Notes: a model not told the origin generated them from the sequence alone. Positions 1-8,130 are shown, counted from the stretch's first letter. The stretch: DNA of 17,442 nt from DASQEH01 sp038239485 (GCA_038239485.1 JBBSET010000062.1:1-17442); one strand, 5' to 3'. Numbers and translations are program-made.

Positions 1-170
1 AGTCGGCTGCCGCTGCGCGTGCTGTCGGGGGCGGGGGGGCCGGCCGGGGGGGGGGCGGCGGGGTCGCCGCCCCCGGGGGGGGCCGGCCCCCCCGGGCGGC
101 CCCCCCGCCCCGCGCCCCCCCCCCCGGGCCCCCCCCCCCCCCCCGACCCCCCGCGCCGCGCCCGCCGACT
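1..170. other. Low-complexity G/C homopolymer tract, probably sequence or assembly error
   Basis: From about position 25 to 165 the sequence is almost only G and C, in long runs of one base, including a run of about 20 C near 131-144. No motif, repeat unit or plausible protein is visible in it. The neighbouring NrfD-type gene runs into this tract and loses its family pattern there, which suggests degraded reads at a contig end rather than biology. A natural extreme GC tract cannot be excluded. Confidence 0.6.
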
Positions 171-698
171 GTGGTGGGGCGGCTGCATGGGGGCCAGCAC
201 CGCGGGGGCGGCGAGCCCGGCGAACGGGCCGTAGGCCGACAGGATCCAGGTGCCGACCGACATCGGCGAGGTCAGCTTGACTGTGCGAAGCATGTTGAGG
301 AACCGCTCGGGCCGCCCGAGGTCGTGCACGAGCGCCGACATGCTGAAGGTGAGCCCGGTGACTGCGCCCAGCCGCCCGACCCGCCGCAATCCTGGCCGTC
401 CGGTCAGATCGGCCCCGGCCGCCAGCAGCGAGGAGCCGGCTGCCAGTCCACCGGCGAACAAGTACGCCGGGATATCGGCCTCCCACGGCGACGGCTTGAC
501 GATCTGGCGCCCGTAGTACGAGGTGAAGGTGGCGTCCGGCACCATCGACCGATCGCCGCCAGCACCACTGCCGGCCCCGCCGCTGCGCCGACGGCGACCA
601 TCCCTGCCCCCACGGCGCCCCTCACGCCCGGATCCGCCGCCACTGCCCTTCGACCCGGGTACCGCCTGGTGCCCCCTGGCGTCGGTCTCACTCGTCAT
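1..698 (-). CDS. nrfD: NrfD-type membrane subunit of formate dehydrogenase (partial, C-terminus lost)
   Basis: This is the integral membrane subunit expected to pass electrons from the iron-sulfur subunit to quinone. The ATG at 698 lies 6 bases after the stop of the beta subunit gene. Residues 1-55 form a Gly/Arg-rich, probably disordered cytoplasmic tail. Family sequence follows: an IPAYLFAGGLAAGSSLL membrane helix, a second helix ending in the hallmark VHDLGRPERFLNMLR, then TSPMSVGTWILSAYGPFAGLA. About 175 residues are credible. The frame stays open to position 1 but reads Gly/Pro/Arg repeats from the homopolymer tract, so real coding is reliable only down to about 175. NrfD proteins usually exceed 300 residues with 8-10 helices, so roughly half is missing. 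It is the third gene of the fdh operon. The NrfD identity is secure and its role as quinone reductase partner is inferred from family and position. Confidence 0.82.
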   Translation of the reverse strand, partial: MTSETDARGHQAVPGSKGSGGGSGREGRRGGRDGRRRRSGGAGSGAGGDRSMVPDATFTSYYGRQIVKPSPWEADIPAYLFAGGLAAGSSLLAAGADLTGRPGLRRVGRLGAVTGLTFSMSALVHDLGRPERFLNMLRTVKLTSPMSVGTWILSAYGPFAGLAAPAVLAPMQPPHHSRRARRGGSGGGGGPGGGGAGRGGRPGGPAPPGGGDPAAPPPAGPPAPDSTRSGSR

Positions 699-704
699 GG
701 CTGG

Positions 705-1628
705 TCACTTCCGCCGGCCGAGGAAGGAGACGGCGGCTCCGGCGAGCAGCATCAGAGCGGCCGTGCCGGCGCGGTTGAACATGTACGGCAGGTCGCGGGT
801 CGTCACGACGGGGTCCGGCGGGAAGCCGTACACCTCGGGCTCGTCCAGAAGCAGGAAGAACGCGCCGGCACCACCGACGCCGTCCATCGGGTCGTTGCCG
901 TAGAGCCGTGCGTCCATCACGCCCGCCTCGTGCAGGGCTTCGACCCGCGTGTTCGCGCGCTCGCGGAGCTCCTCGACATCGCCGAACTGGATCGACTGCG
1001 TCGGGCAGGCCTGCGCGCAGGCCGGGGTCTGGCCGGCGTCGAGCCGGTCGTAGCACAGCGTGCACTTCTGGGCGATGCCGACGTTCTTGGCGCCCTTCTC
1101 GCCCTGACGGCGCTCGATCACGCCGTACGGGCAGGCGGGCACGCAGTAGCCGCAGCCGTTGCAGATGTCGGGCTGCACGACCACCGTCCCGAACTCGGTG
1201 CGAAACAGCGAGCCGGTCGGGCAGACGTCCAGGCAGGCGGCGTGGGTGCAGTGCTTGCAGACGTCGGACGACATCAGCCAGCGGAAATCCGGCCGGTCAT
1301 CGGTTGCCGGACCGACCGCCGGCATACCGAGGTCGACGGTCGCACGCAGTCCCGGCTCCTGGGAGCCCAGCGGCTTCTTCTGCTCGATGAAGGCGACGTG
1401 GCGCCAGGTGTCCGACCCCAGCGCACCGGTGTTGTCGTAGGACATGCCGAGCAGGTCGAACCCGTCTTCGGGCACTTCGTTCCATTCTTTGCAGGCAACC
1501 TCGCACGCTTTGCACCCGATGCAGATGCTGGTGTCGGTGAAGAAGCCCTTGTGGGGGGGCGGGTCGACGTATCCCGTCTCCGGAGCCGGGTCGATCGGCC
1601 CGAACAAGCTGTTCCTGCCGCGCATCAC
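705..1628 (-). CDS. fdhB: Formate dehydrogenase beta subunit, four [4Fe-4S] ferredoxin with C-terminal membrane anchor
   Basis: This electron-transfer subunit relays electrons from the molybdenum/tungsten alpha subunit to the membrane partner. In a 307-residue reading, sixteen cysteines fall in four ferredoxin groups: C36/39/42/46 (CIGCKACEVAC), C124/127/132/136 (CKHCTHAACLDVC), C156/159/162/166 (CNGCGYCVPAC) and C189/192/204/208. This is the FdnH/HybA/NrfC pattern. A hydrophobic segment near residues 285-303 (AALMLLAGAAVSFLG) followed by RRK is a single membrane anchor. Two starts are possible: GTG at 1628, overlapping the alpha stop by 4 bases, or ATG at 1625 in a TGATG overlap. AAGGG lies 6 to 9 bases upstream. 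Either way it is translationally coupled to alpha. The NrfD gene follows after 6 bases. Confidence 0.92.
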   Translation of the reverse strand: MMRGRNSLFGPIDPAPETGYVDPPPHKGFFTDTSICIGCKACEVACKEWNEVPEDGFDLLGMSYDNTGALGSDTWRHVAFIEQKKPLGSQEPGLRATVDLGMPAVGPATDDRPDFRWLMSSDVCKHCTHAACLDVCPTGSLFRTEFGTVVVQPDICNGCGYCVPACPYGVIERRQGEKGAKNVGIAQKCTLCYDRLDAGQTPACAQACPTQSIQFGDVEELRERANTRVEALHEAGVMDARLYGNDPMDGVGGAGAFFLLLDEPEVYGFPPDPVVTTRDLPYMFNRAGTAALMLLAGAAVSFLGRRK

Positions 1629-4600
1629 GAGCCGCCCTTCTGGTCGCTGGGTGGGCTCACGCCCGGCCCCACCGTCACGATCGGTGCGTAGTCGTCGCCG
1701 GCGAGACCGGCTCGCTCCAGGTATCCCGCGACGTACGCCGTCAGCTCCCGCCCGCTCGGCCGCCGGCCGGGCTGGACGTCGCAGGTGCCGACCTTGCTCT
1801 CCTGGATCAGCACATTCGGGTCCAGGCTGATCCCGAACAGGTCGTTAGCGGAGTCACCGGTCACCAGGCCGGCGGACCCCCAGTGGTAGGGAAGCCAGAC
1901 CGAGTGGATCGTTCTGCCCTCGACCCGCAGCGGCGTGAGCCGCTCGGTGACCATCACCCGCCCCTCCACCGCCGACCTGGCGGTGATGACGTGGCACCAG
2001 CCCATGTGCTCCAGGTCGCGCTCGGCGGCGAGCTCCGGCGAGACCTCGATGAACATCTCCGGCTGCAGCTCCGACAGGTACTGCAGGTTCCTGCTCATGC
2101 CTCCCGCCGTGTGGTGCTCGGTGAGACGGCTGGTGGTGAAGATGTACGGGAACACCTCGGCGTGCTGGTCCGGAGGGCTCGGGTTCAGCCGGTTGTCGCG
2201 GCGGGCGTACTCCTTGCGGGTCGGGTTGGCCTGCTGGCGGTACAGCGGGTTGCGGAACGGCGACTCCACCGGCTCGTAGTGGGTCGGGATCGGCCCGTCG
2301 ATCAGCCCCTGCGGCACATACAGGGCACCCTTCCCGTCTCCCTGCATGATGAACGGGTCGTCGCCGTTGATGGCCTCCGGACCGCTGGACCCCTCCGGCC
2401 CGCGGTACGACGGAGGCTTGGTCTTCTCGAAGTCGGGGACGTCGTACCCGGTCCACTCGCCCTTGTCCTCGTCCCACCAGACGTACGCCTTGCGCTCGCT
2501 CCAGGGCCTGCCCTCGGGGTCGGCGGAGGCGCGGTTGTAGAGCGTGCGGCGGTCCGCCGGCCACGCCCAGCCCCACTCGGGCGCCACCCAGCTCTGCTCG
2601 CTGCCGGGCTTGCGCCGGGCCGCCTGGTTGACCCCGTCCTTGTAGACCCCGGTGTAGATCCAGCAGCCGCCGAGCGTGGACCCGTCGTCCTTCATCTCCA
2701 GGTAGGTCGACAGCGGCCGACCGGTGGCGATGTCGTACCCGTTGATCTCGTTGAGCACGTCGGTGGCGCTGGGGTCGTCGTGCTCGCCGTGGACCGAGTA
2801 GCCCCAGTTGAGGTCGAGGACCGGACGGTCCCGGACTCGCGTCGAGTTCGACAGCCGCTCCCGGACGAGCCGGCCGAGGTGGTAGAAGAACCACAGCTCC
2901 GAACGGCAGTCACCGGGCGGCTCGACGGCCTTCTCGCGCCACTGCAGCATCCGTTGGGTCTGCGTGAATGTGCCCTCCTTCTCGACGTGGGAGGCGGCGG
3001 GCATCAAGAAGACCTCGGTACGGCACTCCTCGGGGACGATCTCACCGGTCTCGATCTCGGGCGAGTTCTTCCAGAATGTCGCGCTCTCGATCTCGAAGAG
3101 GTCGCGGACGACGAGCCAGTCGAGGTTCGCCATGCCGAGCCGCTGGGCTCGCCCGTGGGCTGACCCGACGGCGGGGTTCTGGCCAAGCAGGAAGTACCCC
3201 TTGACCTTGCCGTCGATCATGTCGAGCACGGTGCGGTACGTGCCGTGGTCGCCGGTGATCTTGGGCAGGTAGTCGAAGGCGTAGTCGTTCTCGACCGTCG
3301 CCGCGTCGCCCCAGTACGCCTTGAGCAGGTTGATGCAGTAGGCGCTCGCGTTAGCCCAGTACCCCTTCGACCCCGGATGCCGGACGCTGTCGACCCATTC
3401 GGCCAGGCTGGTATGGGACTTCGCGCTCGGCATCGGGAGGTAGCCAGGGAGCAGGTTGAACAGCGTCGGGATATCCGTCGAGCCCTGGATGCTGGCGTGG
3501 CCGCGAAGCGCCATGATGCCACCGCCGGGACGGCCCATGTTGCCGAGCAGGAGCTGGAGGATGGCGCCGGAGCGAATGTACTGCACGCCGACGCTGTGCT
3601 GGGTCCAGCCGACGCTGTAGACGAGTGCCGTCGTCCGCTCCCGACCCGAGTTGGAGACCCAGGCGTCACACACCTCCTGGAACGCCTCCTCGGTGACGCC
3701 GCACGCCTGTGCCACCACGTCGGGGCTGTAGCGGGAGTAGTGTCGCTTCAGGATCTGATAGACACAGCGAGGGTGCTGCAGGGTCTCGTCACGCTCGGGG
3801 TGCGCCTGGACCCCGATGCCGTGCGACTCGTGCTGCTGCGCGCTGGCCGTCTCCCGCTGCTCCTCGTGGTCCTGGCCGTGATCTTCGTGAGCCTCCTCAT
3901 CGAGGAACTGCCAGCTCGACGGGTCGTAGGTGCGGGTCTCCGGGTCGAAGCCCGAGAAGAGCCCGTCGAGGTCGTCGGTGTCGCGAAAGTCCTCACTGAC
4001 GATCACAGCCGCGTTCGTGTAGGCGACGACGTACTCGCGGAAGTCGAGCTCGTTGCTCAGGATGTGGTTGATGATCCCGCCGAGGAACACGATGTCGGTG
4101 CCGACCCGCAACGGGACGAACGTGTCGGCGAGTGCACTGGTCCGGGTGAAGCGCGGGTCGACGTGTATCACCTTGGCGCCGCGGGCCTTGGCCTCCATCA
4201 CCCACTGGAATCCCACCGGGTGCGCCTCGGCCATGTTGGAGCCTTGGATGACGATGCAGTCCGCGTTGGCGAGATCCTGCAGGAAGCCGGTGGCGCCGCC
4301 ACGCCCGAAGCTAGTCCCCAGACCGGGGACTGTGGCGGAGTGTCATATCCGGGCCTGGTTCTCGATCTGGATCGCGCCGAGTGCCGTGAACAGCTTCTTG
4401 ATCAGGTAGTTCTCCTCGTTGTCGAGGGTGGCTCCACCGAGGCTCGCGATGCCCATCGCGCGCCGCACGAAGCTGCCATCGTCGTCGAGGTCCTGCCAGC
4501 TGTCGTCGCGGGCCTGCAGGACCCGATCGGCGATCATCTCCATCGCCGTGTCGAGGTCGAGGTCCTCCCAGTCGGTCCCGAAAGGCCGCCGGTACCGGAC

Positions 4601-4912
4601 CTTGTCGAGCCGCAGCGGACTGGTGACAAGGTTCTTGCTGGCCGAGCCCTTGGGACACAGCCGGCCCCGCGAGATCGGGCTGTCCGGGTCGCCTTCGATC
4701 TGGACGACCGCCTCGTTCTTGACGAAGACGCGCTGGCCGCAGCCGACGGCACAGTAGGGGCAGATGCTGCGGGCCACCCGGTCGGCGGTGGTCGTGCGAG
4801 CGCTGATGTTGTCGGAGTGGGCGGACTTGACGGCCGGGCCGCGACCGAGCCAGTCAGGGCCGGTCAGCTGCCTGACCACCGGCCAGCTGAGGAAGGTCTT
4901 GCTCGAAACCAC
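1625..4912 (-). CDS. fdhA: Selenocysteine-containing formate dehydrogenase, catalytic alpha subunit
   Basis: It oxidises formate to CO2 at a bis-MGD molybdenum or tungsten cofactor. The reading frame gives 1095 residues if TGA at 4345-4343 is read as selenocysteine 190, preceded by IENQARI and followed by HSATVPGLGTSFGRGG, matching the NQARV-Sec-H site of FdnG-type enzymes. His191 is the conserved catalytic partner. An N-terminal [4Fe-4S] motif (CPYCAVGCGQ ... LCPKG) precedes it. C-terminal sequence from about YIFTTSRLTEHHTAGGMSRN is the molybdopterin dinucleotide-binding domain. The start is GTG at 4912 with AGGAGG at 4924-4919, six bases upstream. No twin-arginine signal is visible at the N-terminus. 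Residues about 340-382 form a His/Glu/Gln-rich insert (HEDHGQDHEEQ). It is the first gene of an alpha-beta-NrfD operon with overlapping stop/start. Conventional gene callers would split it into a 189-residue and an 869-residue ORF. Confidence 0.95.
4313..4345 (-). promoter_or_regulatory. Bacterial SECIS element directing UGA to selenocysteine
   Basis: Directly after the in-frame TGA (4345-4343) come 11 bases, then a perfect 7-bp hairpin AGTCCCC / GGGGACT (4331-4325 with 4319-4313) whose loop is exactly GGTCT (4324-4320). The loop begins 18 bases after the TGA, the same distance as I recall for the E. coli fdhF SECIS, which also has a GGUCU apical loop contacted by SelB. Loop sequence, stem and spacing together make this very unlikely to be chance. 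The genome must encode SelA, SelB, SelD and tRNA-Sec, none of which is in the window. Confidence 0.92.
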
Positions 4913-5155
4913 CGGCCGCCTCCTGTCGCGTCGAGTTGCACCCTACCTTCCCCACGGATGGGTCGGAGGGGTCAGGCGCCTCCCAGGGAGGTAGCGCCTG
5001 GTCTGTCGTCATGGCGACGAGGTACCCGGCGTGAGCCGGGCTACACGTGCGAGCAGGGCAGTTCTTGTCCGCCCTGCGAATCTCGTCTCCTGCGACGCTG
5101 GTCGACGGCATGACACCAGCCCCGCCCGCACGGGCGACCCGCGATACTTGGGCGG
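4913..5155. promoter_or_regulatory. Divergent intergenic region between fdh operon and BKACE gene
   Basis: This 243-base spacer must carry the start signals for both the leftward fdh operon and the rightward BKACE gene. A compact hairpin, CCCGGC-GTGA-GCCGGG, lies at 5025-5040; on the plus strand its loop is a GNRA-type tetraloop. A GATACT hexamer at 5143-5148 is close to a -10 box and would start transcription near the BKACE start codon, allowing a leaderless message. No convincing -35 box was found for either direction. An overlapping minus-strand reading starting at 5011 is open but has no family features. Confidence 0.4.
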
Positions 5156-5158
5156 GTG

Positions 5159-5893
5159 ATGCTGAAAGCCTGCCTGAACGGCCAACGCCTGCCGTCGGAG
5201 CACCCCGCCCTGCCGGTCACTGCTGCCCAGCTCGCGGTGGCGGCAGGCGCCGCGGTCGCAGCCGGGGCAGAGGCGGTCCATGCCCACCCGAAGGACGCCG
5301 ACGGTCGCGACACGCTGGACGCTGATGTCGTCACGGCCGTCGTCGAGGCGCTCCGGGCGGCTGTCCCCGGTACACCGATCGGGCTCACCACCGGCGCTTG
5401 GGCGTCGAGCGACCCGGGCGCCCGACTCGACACGGTCCGGCGCTGGCGGACGCTGCCGGACTTCGCGTCGGTCAACTGGAGCGAGGACGGGTCGGTCGAA
5501 CTCGCCGAGACCCTGCTGGGCCTCGGCGTTGCCGTGGAGGCCGGTATCTGGACGCCGAGCGACACCGAGGCATGGCGGCGTTGGCCGCGTCGCGACGAGT
5601 CCCTGCGGCTGATGCTGGAGGTCAACGACGCATCGCTCCCGCCTGCGGACGCGGTCGCCGCCGCGCGCGAGCTGGTCGAGTCCGTGGGGGCGCAACCCGG
5701 GGTGCCCGTGCTCCTCCACGGTCTCGGGGAGGGAGCCTGGGCGGTGCTGGAGGAGGCCGCCCGTCAGGGGCTCGACACGCGGATCGGGCTGGAAGACGCC
5801 CTGGTCCTCCCCGACGGCCGACCCGCCTCCGACAACGCCGAGCTGATCGAGGCCGCGCTCGCCGTCATCGGGCGCATCAGCCGTGCGGGGTGA
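5159..5893 (+). CDS. BKACE family protein (DUF849, 3-keto-5-aminohexanoate cleavage enzyme-like), short form
   Basis: BKACE enzymes are zinc-dependent TIM barrels that condense a beta-keto acid with acetyl-CoA and cleave it to acetoacetate and a new acyl-CoA. Kce in lysine fermentation is the type member. Visible family marks are LNGQR near the N-terminus, the metal-binding HAHPKD (His41, His43) followed by GRDTL, a mid-protein GLTTGAW, and a C-terminal TRIGLEDALVLPDG holding the third metal ligand Glu in GLED. The length is 244 residues against roughly 275-310 for characterised members, so the substrate may differ. The start is ATG at 5159, with an in-frame GTG one codon earlier (5156). Only a weak GGGCGGG precedes it, and a leaderless transcript is possible. 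It converges on the GGDEF-EAL gene with 3 bases between stop codons. No lysine-fermentation gene is nearby, so the substrate is unknown. Confidence 0.85.
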   Translation: MLKACLNGQRLPSEHPALPVTAAQLAVAAGAAVAAGAEAVHAHPKDADGRDTLDADVVTAVVEALRAAVPGTPIGLTTGAWASSDPGARLDTVRRWRTLPDFASVNWSEDGSVELAETLLGLGVAVEAGIWTPSDTEAWRRWPRRDESLRLMLEVNDASLPPADAVAAARELVESVGAQPGVPVLLHGLGEGAWAVLEEAARQGLDTRIGLEDALVLPDGRPASDNAELIEAALAVIGRISRAG

Positions 5894-5896
5894 CCA

Positions 5897-7759
5897 TCAT
5901 CGTCGGGCCTGGATGGGGAGCTTGACCGGCTTGCCGCCGGCGGTCTGGAGGATCCTCACGTTCAGCTCGTCGGGAAGCAGCGCGACGCTGAAGTAGTGCC
6001 CCTGCGCCAAGTCAGCGCCCAAGTCGAGGACCTGCCTCAGCTGTGCCTCCGTCTCGACACCCTCGGCGACCACGGCGAGGTCCAGGGCGTGCGACAGGTT
6101 GATCACCGCCGACACGATCGCACGGGTGGCGAAGTCCGACTCCATGTCGGCGATGAACCCCCGGTCGATCTTCACCACGTCGAACGGGAATCGCTTCAGA
6201 TAGCCGAGCGACGAGTACCCGGTACCGAAGTCGTCGAGCACCAGCCGGACGCCGAGTTCCTTCAGCTCGCCCAGCACGGACCGGGCGCGAGGCGCGTCGA
6301 CGAGAAAGACGCTCTCGGTGACCTCGAGGTGGAGCGACGCGGGCTCGATCCCCGACCTGGCGAGGACCTCCGCCACCGTGACCGCGAACGCTGAGCCCAT
6401 CACCTGGTGGGCCGAGACGTTGACGGCCACGTGCGGCACGGCGACCTCGCCGAAGTCGTCGATCCAGCGGCGCAGGTCGTCGCAGGCCTGATTGAGCGCC
6501 CAGGCGCCGAGCGGCTCGATCAGGCCGGTCCGCTCTGCTATCGGCACGATGGCCTCCGGCATCACCCAGCCGCGGGCGGGGTCCTTCCAGCGGAGCAGGG
6601 CCTCCACGCCGTCCATCGTGCCCTCGCGGACGTCGACGATCGGCTGGTACGCGAGCCGGAACTCCTCGCGGTCCAGGGCGGTCAGGAGCCCCTCGTGCAT
6701 GACGTCACCACTGCCACCGGGGAAGGTGCCCCGGTTGATCACCCGGTACTGGGCGCCGCCCGCCCGCTTGGCCAGATACATCGCGAAGTCGGAGTCGCGC
6801 ATCAGCTTGTGCGGGCTCTCCTCCCCGTGACCCGAGAAGGCCACACCGACGCTGGCCGTCATGTGCAGGACGTACTCCCGGAGCCGGAACGGCTCGGCCA
6901 GCGCCGTCTCGATCCGCTCGGCCATCTGCTCGCCCTGCACCGCCGACCGAAGCTGTGCGCAGACGATCACGAACTCGTCGCCGGAGAGCCTGGCCAGGCT
7001 GTCGCCGTCTCGTATCACCCCGGACAGGCGCGATGCGACCGCGGTCAGCAGCTCGTCTCCGACGTGGTGGCCGAACCTGTCGTTGATCGTCTTGAAGCCG
7101 TCGAGGTCGACGAACAGCACAGCCACGGAAGAGTCGGAGCCGCGCGCCTCCTCGATGGCCAGGTCCAGCAGTGTCTCCAGGTACGAACGGTTCGGGAGTC
7201 CGGTCAGCGCGTCGTGCTGCGTGAGGTAGTGCAGCTGACGAGCACGCTCCTTCGCCTCCTCACGGGCGCGGGCGTTGAACAGGTACGCGGCGGCCACGTC
7301 GGCGAGGGTCTCGGCTACTGCCTTGTCGGAGTCGTCAAGGTCACCGGGGACGTCTCGATACAGGTCGAGAGCCCCCAGTCGGCCCCCGTTCAGCCGCAAC
7401 GGGAAGGTGAACACCGCCGCCAGCCCGCCCGCCAGCGCACGAGGGGAGAACCGCGGGAACTGCACGTCCTTGCTCAGGTCGGGAAGCGACACCGGCATCC
7501 CGGTCCGGTAGGCCATCAGGCATGGCCCCTCGTCAAGCTCGTTCTGCAGGGACTCGATCTCCAAGATCACCGGGTTGCTGGCGGAGACGAAATGCAGCTC
7601 GTCGCCCTTGCCCATCACCATCACCCCGGCTCCGGTGATGGGGATCGCCTCGACGATGCGTTGCACCAGGTGGTCCAGCGTGCGTTGGATCGAGAAATCC
7701 GTCCCCAGCGTGTGGGCGAACTCAGCCAGCACCTGTGCCAATTGCGCGTCTCGTGTCAC
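5897..7759 (-). CDS. GAF-GGDEF-EAL cyclic-di-GMP turnover protein
   Basis: This is a cytoplasmic signalling protein that may both make and break cyclic di-GMP. In the 620-residue form, residues about 15-165 are a GAF sensor domain. A short helix (ARAREEAKERARQLHYL) links to a GGDEF domain at about 175-340, with SGDEF active site at 259-263 and an RDGD inhibitory I-site five residues before it. An EAL domain follows at about 355-605, retaining EALLRW, NVSAHQV, the ExTE motif in EVTES, DDFGTGYSSLGYLK, VKIDRGF, AEGVET and AQGHYFS. No catalytic residue of either domain is obviously lost. No membrane segment is present. GTG at 7759 is preferred because GGAGG lies five bases upstream; an in-frame ATG at 7783 without a ribosome-binding site would add eight residues. 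The GAF ligand cannot be predicted. Confidence 0.92.
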   Translation of the reverse strand: MTRDAQLAQVLAEFAHTLGTDFSIQRTLDHLVQRIVEAIPITGAGVMVMGKGDELHFVSASNPVILEIESLQNELDEGPCLMAYRTGMPVSLPDLSKDVQFPRFSPRALAGGLAAVFTFPLRLNGGRLGALDLYRDVPGDLDDSDKAVAETLADVAAAYLFNARAREEAKERARQLHYLTQHDALTGLPNRSYLETLLDLAIEEARGSDSSVAVLFVDLDGFKTINDRFGHHVGDELLTAVASRLSGVIRDGDSLARLSGDEFVIVCAQLRSAVQGEQMAERIETALAEPFRLREYVLHMTASVGVAFSGHGEESPHKLMRDSDFAMYLAKRAGGAQYRVINRGTFPGGSGDVMHEGLLTALDREEFRLAYQPIVDVREGTMDGVEALLRWKDPARGWVMPEAIVPIAERTGLIEPLGAWALNQACDDLRRWIDDFGEVAVPHVAVNVSAHQVMGSAFAVTVAEVLARSGIEPASLHLEVTESVFLVDAPRARSVLGELKELGVRLVLDDFGTGYSSLGYLKRFPFDVVKIDRGFIADMESDFATRAIVSAVINLSHALDLAVVAEGVETEAQLRQVLDLGADLAQGHYFSVALLPDELNVRILQTAGGKPVKLPIQARR

Positions 7760-7875
7760 TTTGTCCTCCACAAACCACACCATCTGCGACTAGTTGGAGG
7801 CTAAGCGTAATGGCCAGCACAAGATCCCGCTCGCCGGCGCAGCGTCACCGGCCCGTCGCCCCGCTCCGAGCCGGC

Positions 7876-8028
7876 TCAGTCGGGCGGGTCGGGCACGGCG
7901 GTGTCGGTATCCGACTCGTCCTCGTGATCGATCCCGTCCGACAAGATGTCGTCCTTGCCTCCGCTCGGCAGCTCGTCGGCGTCCGAGACCTGCGCGTTGC
8001 TCACTGGTTCGCTGGGAGAGGTCGTCAT
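7876..8028 (-). CDS. Small acidic hypothetical protein, 50 residues
   Basis: An ATG at 8028 opens a 50-codon frame ending in TGA. The product is strongly acidic and polar (motifs DADELPSGGKDD, DHEDESDTDT, ending PDPPD), with no cysteine, aromatic core or membrane segment, so it is probably disordered. It lies on the same strand as the GGDEF-EAL gene and ends about 115 bases upstream of it. No strong Shine-Dalgarno is seen. Favouring a real gene are its skewed, sensible amino-acid composition and its placement in an otherwise empty gap. A neighbouring frame over the same bases gives an Arg-rich, implausible product. I do not recognise the family. Confidence 0.5.
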   Translation of the reverse strand: MTTSPSEPVSNAQVSDADELPSGGKDDILSDGIDHEDESDTDTAVPDPPD

Positions 8029-8130
8029 ACCAGCGTTGTACCAGTTCCCCGGAGGTCCTGCCTGCCGAAATCCCGATCACGGCCCCCGTCGAACTCCTCG
8101 CGCTCGATGTCTGTCCACGCGGTGAGCAAG

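Noticed and set aside
171..1691. 506-codon plus-strand open frame
   Set aside because: It is an antisense shadow of the NrfD and beta-subunit genes in GC-rich DNA; the translation has no family motif and the opposite strand has clear cysteine motifs.
4343..4345. Stop codon splitting the formate dehydrogenase alpha gene into two ORFs (pseudogene or frameshift)
   Set aside because: The frame is unchanged on both sides, the TGA is at the Sec position and a SECIS hairpin follows at the correct distance.
4854..5111. 85-codon minus-strand frame over the fdh start region
   Set aside because: It overlaps the well-supported GTG start and AGGAGG of the alpha gene out of frame and has no recognisable features; a small leader peptide from 5011 cannot be fully excluded.
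3245..5113. 622-codon plus-strand open frame
   Set aside because: It is a shadow of the formate dehydrogenase alpha gene; long antisense frames are common at this GC content.
6407..7804. 465-codon plus-strand open frame
   Set aside because: It is antisense to the GAF-GGDEF-EAL gene, whose domains are unmistakable.
7790..8080. 96-codon minus-strand frame
   Set aside because: Arg-rich composition; the alternative frame giving a coherent acidic 50-residue product is preferred.
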